This document shows, piece by piece, positions 6,193-7,712 of a stretch of DNA of 7,712 nucleotides. The DNA is from Methylophilaceae bacterium UBA5127. Lineage in GTDB: Bacteria; Pseudomonadota; Gammaproteobacteria; Burkholderiales; Methylophilaceae. Each line of letters starts with the position of its first letter. Position 1 is the first letter of the stretch. A program made the position numbers and the translations under genes. The notes under the pieces are model-generated. The model saw only the letters and a program-made list of their open reading frames with translations, was not told where the DNA came from and ran no database searches. The stretch covers positions 45,565 through 53,276 of the forward strand of contig DHYP01000059.1 of NCBI GenBank assembly GCA_002414145.1, written 5' to 3'.

Positions 6193-7585
6193 ATACGAAC
6201 TACCTTATTTTCATGATAGTGCGCGTTTATTTGCGTGTATTAAACACATGCATTGGCCTATGTTTTTGGATAGTGGTCAAGCACTTAATCCAGAAACAAA
6301 GCAACCTGGTAGCCAGTTTGGACGATACGATATTTTGGTAGCAGAGCCAGTGATGACCTTTGTTACAGAAGGGCCAACTACCACGATTACTGAAAATGGG
6401 GAAGCTGTCAGCTCTAAGGAAGATCCATTTACACTTATAAAATCAACTTTAAAAAGATATACAGCAGAAAAAAGCAATTATCCGTTTGCTGGGGGCGCGT
6501 TAGGTTATTTTGGATATGATTTAGGTCGGCATATTGAATCATTACCAAGCATAGCAATGGACGACACACAAGTACCTGAAATGATGGTGGGTATATACGA
6601 TTGGGCTGTGGTGGTGGATCATCGGGGAAAACGCACTAGTTTAGTATCGCATGGCTTTCATATGTCAAAGGAATATTGGCAAAAACTTTGTGCATTATTT
6701 GAGCAGGTGATACCAGAGCAGCAGACAAAATTTAGTGTGGACACTCCAGTATATTCTAATTTTGATTTTGCAGGATACCAATATGCCTACAATAGGGTAC
6801 TAGATTACATTCATGCGGGCGATTGCTATCAAGTGAACTTGGCGCAAAGGTTTTCAGCAAGAGTACATGGTGATAGCTGGGTGTGTTATCAAAAATTACG
6901 TGAGCTGAGCCCAGCGCCGTTTATGGCTTATATGGATTTGGTTTATGGACAGCGTAAATCGATCAAAATACTTTCTGCGTCACCTGAACGGTTTTTGCAG
7001 CTGGTCGACAATATGGTCGAAACCAGACCGATTAAAGGCACTAGACCACGTTTCAGCAACCCGAAGCAAGACTTGGGTAGCGCAATCGAGTTACTGACGA
7101 GTTTTAAAGATCGTGCGGAAAATGTGATGATTGTTGATTTGCTTAGAAATGACTTAGGCAAAGTGTGCGATATTGGTAGCATTAAAGCAGACAAGTTGTT
7201 TAATTTACAGAGCTTTGCCAACGTACATCATTTGGTAAGTTTTGTGGCTGGAAGACTCAATCCAGCATACTCTGCAGTTGATTTGTTGCGTAGTTGTTTT
7301 CCGGGAGGATCTATTACAGGTGCACCTAAATTACGAGCGATGCAAATAATAGAAGAGCTAGAGCCACATAGAAGAGGTGTATATTGTGGTGCAATCGGCT
7401 ATATTGGATTTGATGGCGAGATGGATACCAGCATTTCGATTCGTACGGCGGTGATTATTGACGGCGGCATTTTCTTTCATGCTGGTGGCGGGTTGGTTGC
7501 CGACTCAAATTTGGAAAAAGAATTTAAAGAAACCTTAGATAAAGCCTCTAATTTTTTAACGACTATGCAGTATTTTATGGAGTAA
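6176..7585 (+). CDS. pabB: Aminodeoxychorismate synthase component I
   Basis: PabB converts chorismate, with ammonia from a PabA glutaminase, to 4-amino-4-deoxychorismate, which PabC cleaves to 4-aminobenzoate. That feeds folate and, in methylotrophs, H4MPT. The 469 residues include the N-terminal anthranilate-synthase-I domain and the chorismate-binding domain with GDCYQVNLAQRF, SASPERF (267-273), PIKGT with Lys287, VDLLRNDLGKVC, CFPGGSITGAPK (374-385) and DTSISIRTA. PIKGT (Lys) marks PabB; anthranilate synthase TrpE has PIAGT. There is no fused PabA or PabC domain, and neither gene is in the window. Start codons are stacked (TTG 6173, ATG 6176, ATG 6179) inside the end of the preceding gene with only a weak RBS, implying translational coupling; I prefer 6176. 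Confidence 0.94.
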   Translation: MMAIIKYELPYFHDSARLFACIKHMHWPMFLDSGQALNPETKQPGSQFGRYDILVAEPVMTFVTEGPTTTITENGEAVSSKEDPFTLIKSTLKRYTAEKSNYPFAGGALGYFGYDLGRHIESLPSIAMDDTQVPEMMVGIYDWAVVVDHRGKRTSLVSHGFHMSKEYWQKLCALFEQVIPEQQTKFSVDTPVYSNFDFAGYQYAYNRVLDYIHAGDCYQVNLAQRFSARVHGDSWVCYQKLRELSPAPFMAYMDLVYGQRKSIKILSASPERFLQLVDNMVETRPIKGTRPRFSNPKQDLGSAIELLTSFKDRAENVMIVDLLRNDLGKVCDIGSIKADKLFNLQSFANVHHLVSFVAGRLNPAYSAVDLLRSCFPGGSITGAPKLRAMQIIEELEPHRRGVYCGAIGYIGFDGEMDTSISIRTAVIIDGGIFFHAGGGLVADSNLEKEFKETLDKASNFLTTMQYFME

Positions 7586-7712
7586 TGAATCATTGGATTT
7601 CTGATGAATTTTAAAAAATACGCATGTTTAAGTGCGAATATTGCTAGTATTAATTTGTAAGTTTAGGAGCAACGTCGTATTGCTGAATTAGCCGATTAGC
7701 AATATTGGAAGG
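7586..7712. other. Non-coding end region with short inverted repeats
   Basis: No supportable gene: the longest reading from ATG at 7585 codes for only 9 residues before a stop. No GC-rich terminator is visible after pabB. TATTGCT occurs at 7639-7645 and 7678-7684, and its inverse AGCAATA at 7698-7704. The second copy forms a 7-base perfect stem (about 10 pairs with wobbles) with the inverse; the first could form a 9-base stem (AATATTGCT 7637-7645 with AGCAATATT 7698-7706). The two would compete. GGAG at 7666-7669 has no usable start after it. It may be the leader of whatever lies to the right. Confidence 0.5.

Noticed and set aside
6943..7221. 92-residue minus-strand open frame within pabB
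   Set aside because: It is antisense to conserved PabB motifs (SASPERF, PIKGT), has no recognisable domain and no promoter or RBS support.
6176..7585. Anthranilate synthase component I (TrpE)
   Set aside because: The key motif reads PIKGT, as in PabB, not PIAGT as in TrpE, and no trp genes are near.
7585..7614. Small gene starting at the ATG overlapping the pabB stop, such as a pabC start
   Set aside because: The frame codes for only 9 residues before a stop and does not resemble an aminodeoxychorismate lyase N-terminus.

Overview
The window looks like chromosome of a methanol- or methylamine-using betaproteobacterium of the Methylophilaceae, most like an AT-leaning Methylotenera-type genome. 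The reasons are the ribulose monophosphate (RuMP) pair hps + phi, a TalB-type transaldolase, and four genes of the kind used by methylotrophs to build the C1 carriers methylofuran and tetrahydromethanopterin (H4MPT). The genus is inferred from gene content and base composition; no 16S gene or other taxonomic marker is present.

Layout from left to right: (1) the C-terminal part of a histidine kinase, cut by the left edge; (2) tal, with a strong Shine-Dalgarno site, an AT-rich palindrome around its likely -10 box and a hairpin terminator; (3) hps, preceded by a 174-base gap holding a tandem TTGACA and a long imperfect hairpin; (4) a near-perfect intrinsic terminator, then phi with almost no room for its own promoter; (5) a bidirectional terminator separating phi from the convergent HisA-like gene on the minus strand; (6) a head-to-head pair whose coding regions overlap by 6 bases at their start codons, the HisA-like gene (minus) and an ATP-grasp ligase (plus); (7) a tightly overlapping plus-strand run, ATP-grasp ligase, ASKHA-type 'H4MPT-linked C1 transfer pathway protein', then pabB; (8) a 127-base non-coding end with short inverted repeats.

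How the genes work together: Hps condenses formaldehyde with ribulose 5-phosphate, Phi isomerises the product to fructose 6-phosphate, and transaldolase helps regenerate the acceptor. The right half supplies cofactors for the parallel formaldehyde-oxidation route. PabB makes aminodeoxychorismate towards 4-aminobenzoate, a precursor of H4MPT and folate. The ATP-grasp and ASKHA proteins resemble archaeal methanofuran-assembly enzymes, and the HisA-like protein has no established reaction. The locus therefore joins formaldehyde assimilation to synthesis of the carriers for formaldehyde oxidation.

There are no mobile elements, tRNA or rRNA genes, CRISPR arrays or signs of recent transfer, and no gene-free stretch exceeds 300 bases. 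The components are mostly known types. The least explained parts are the HisA-like protein, the overlapping divergent starts, and the structured non-coding DNA around tal, hps and phi.
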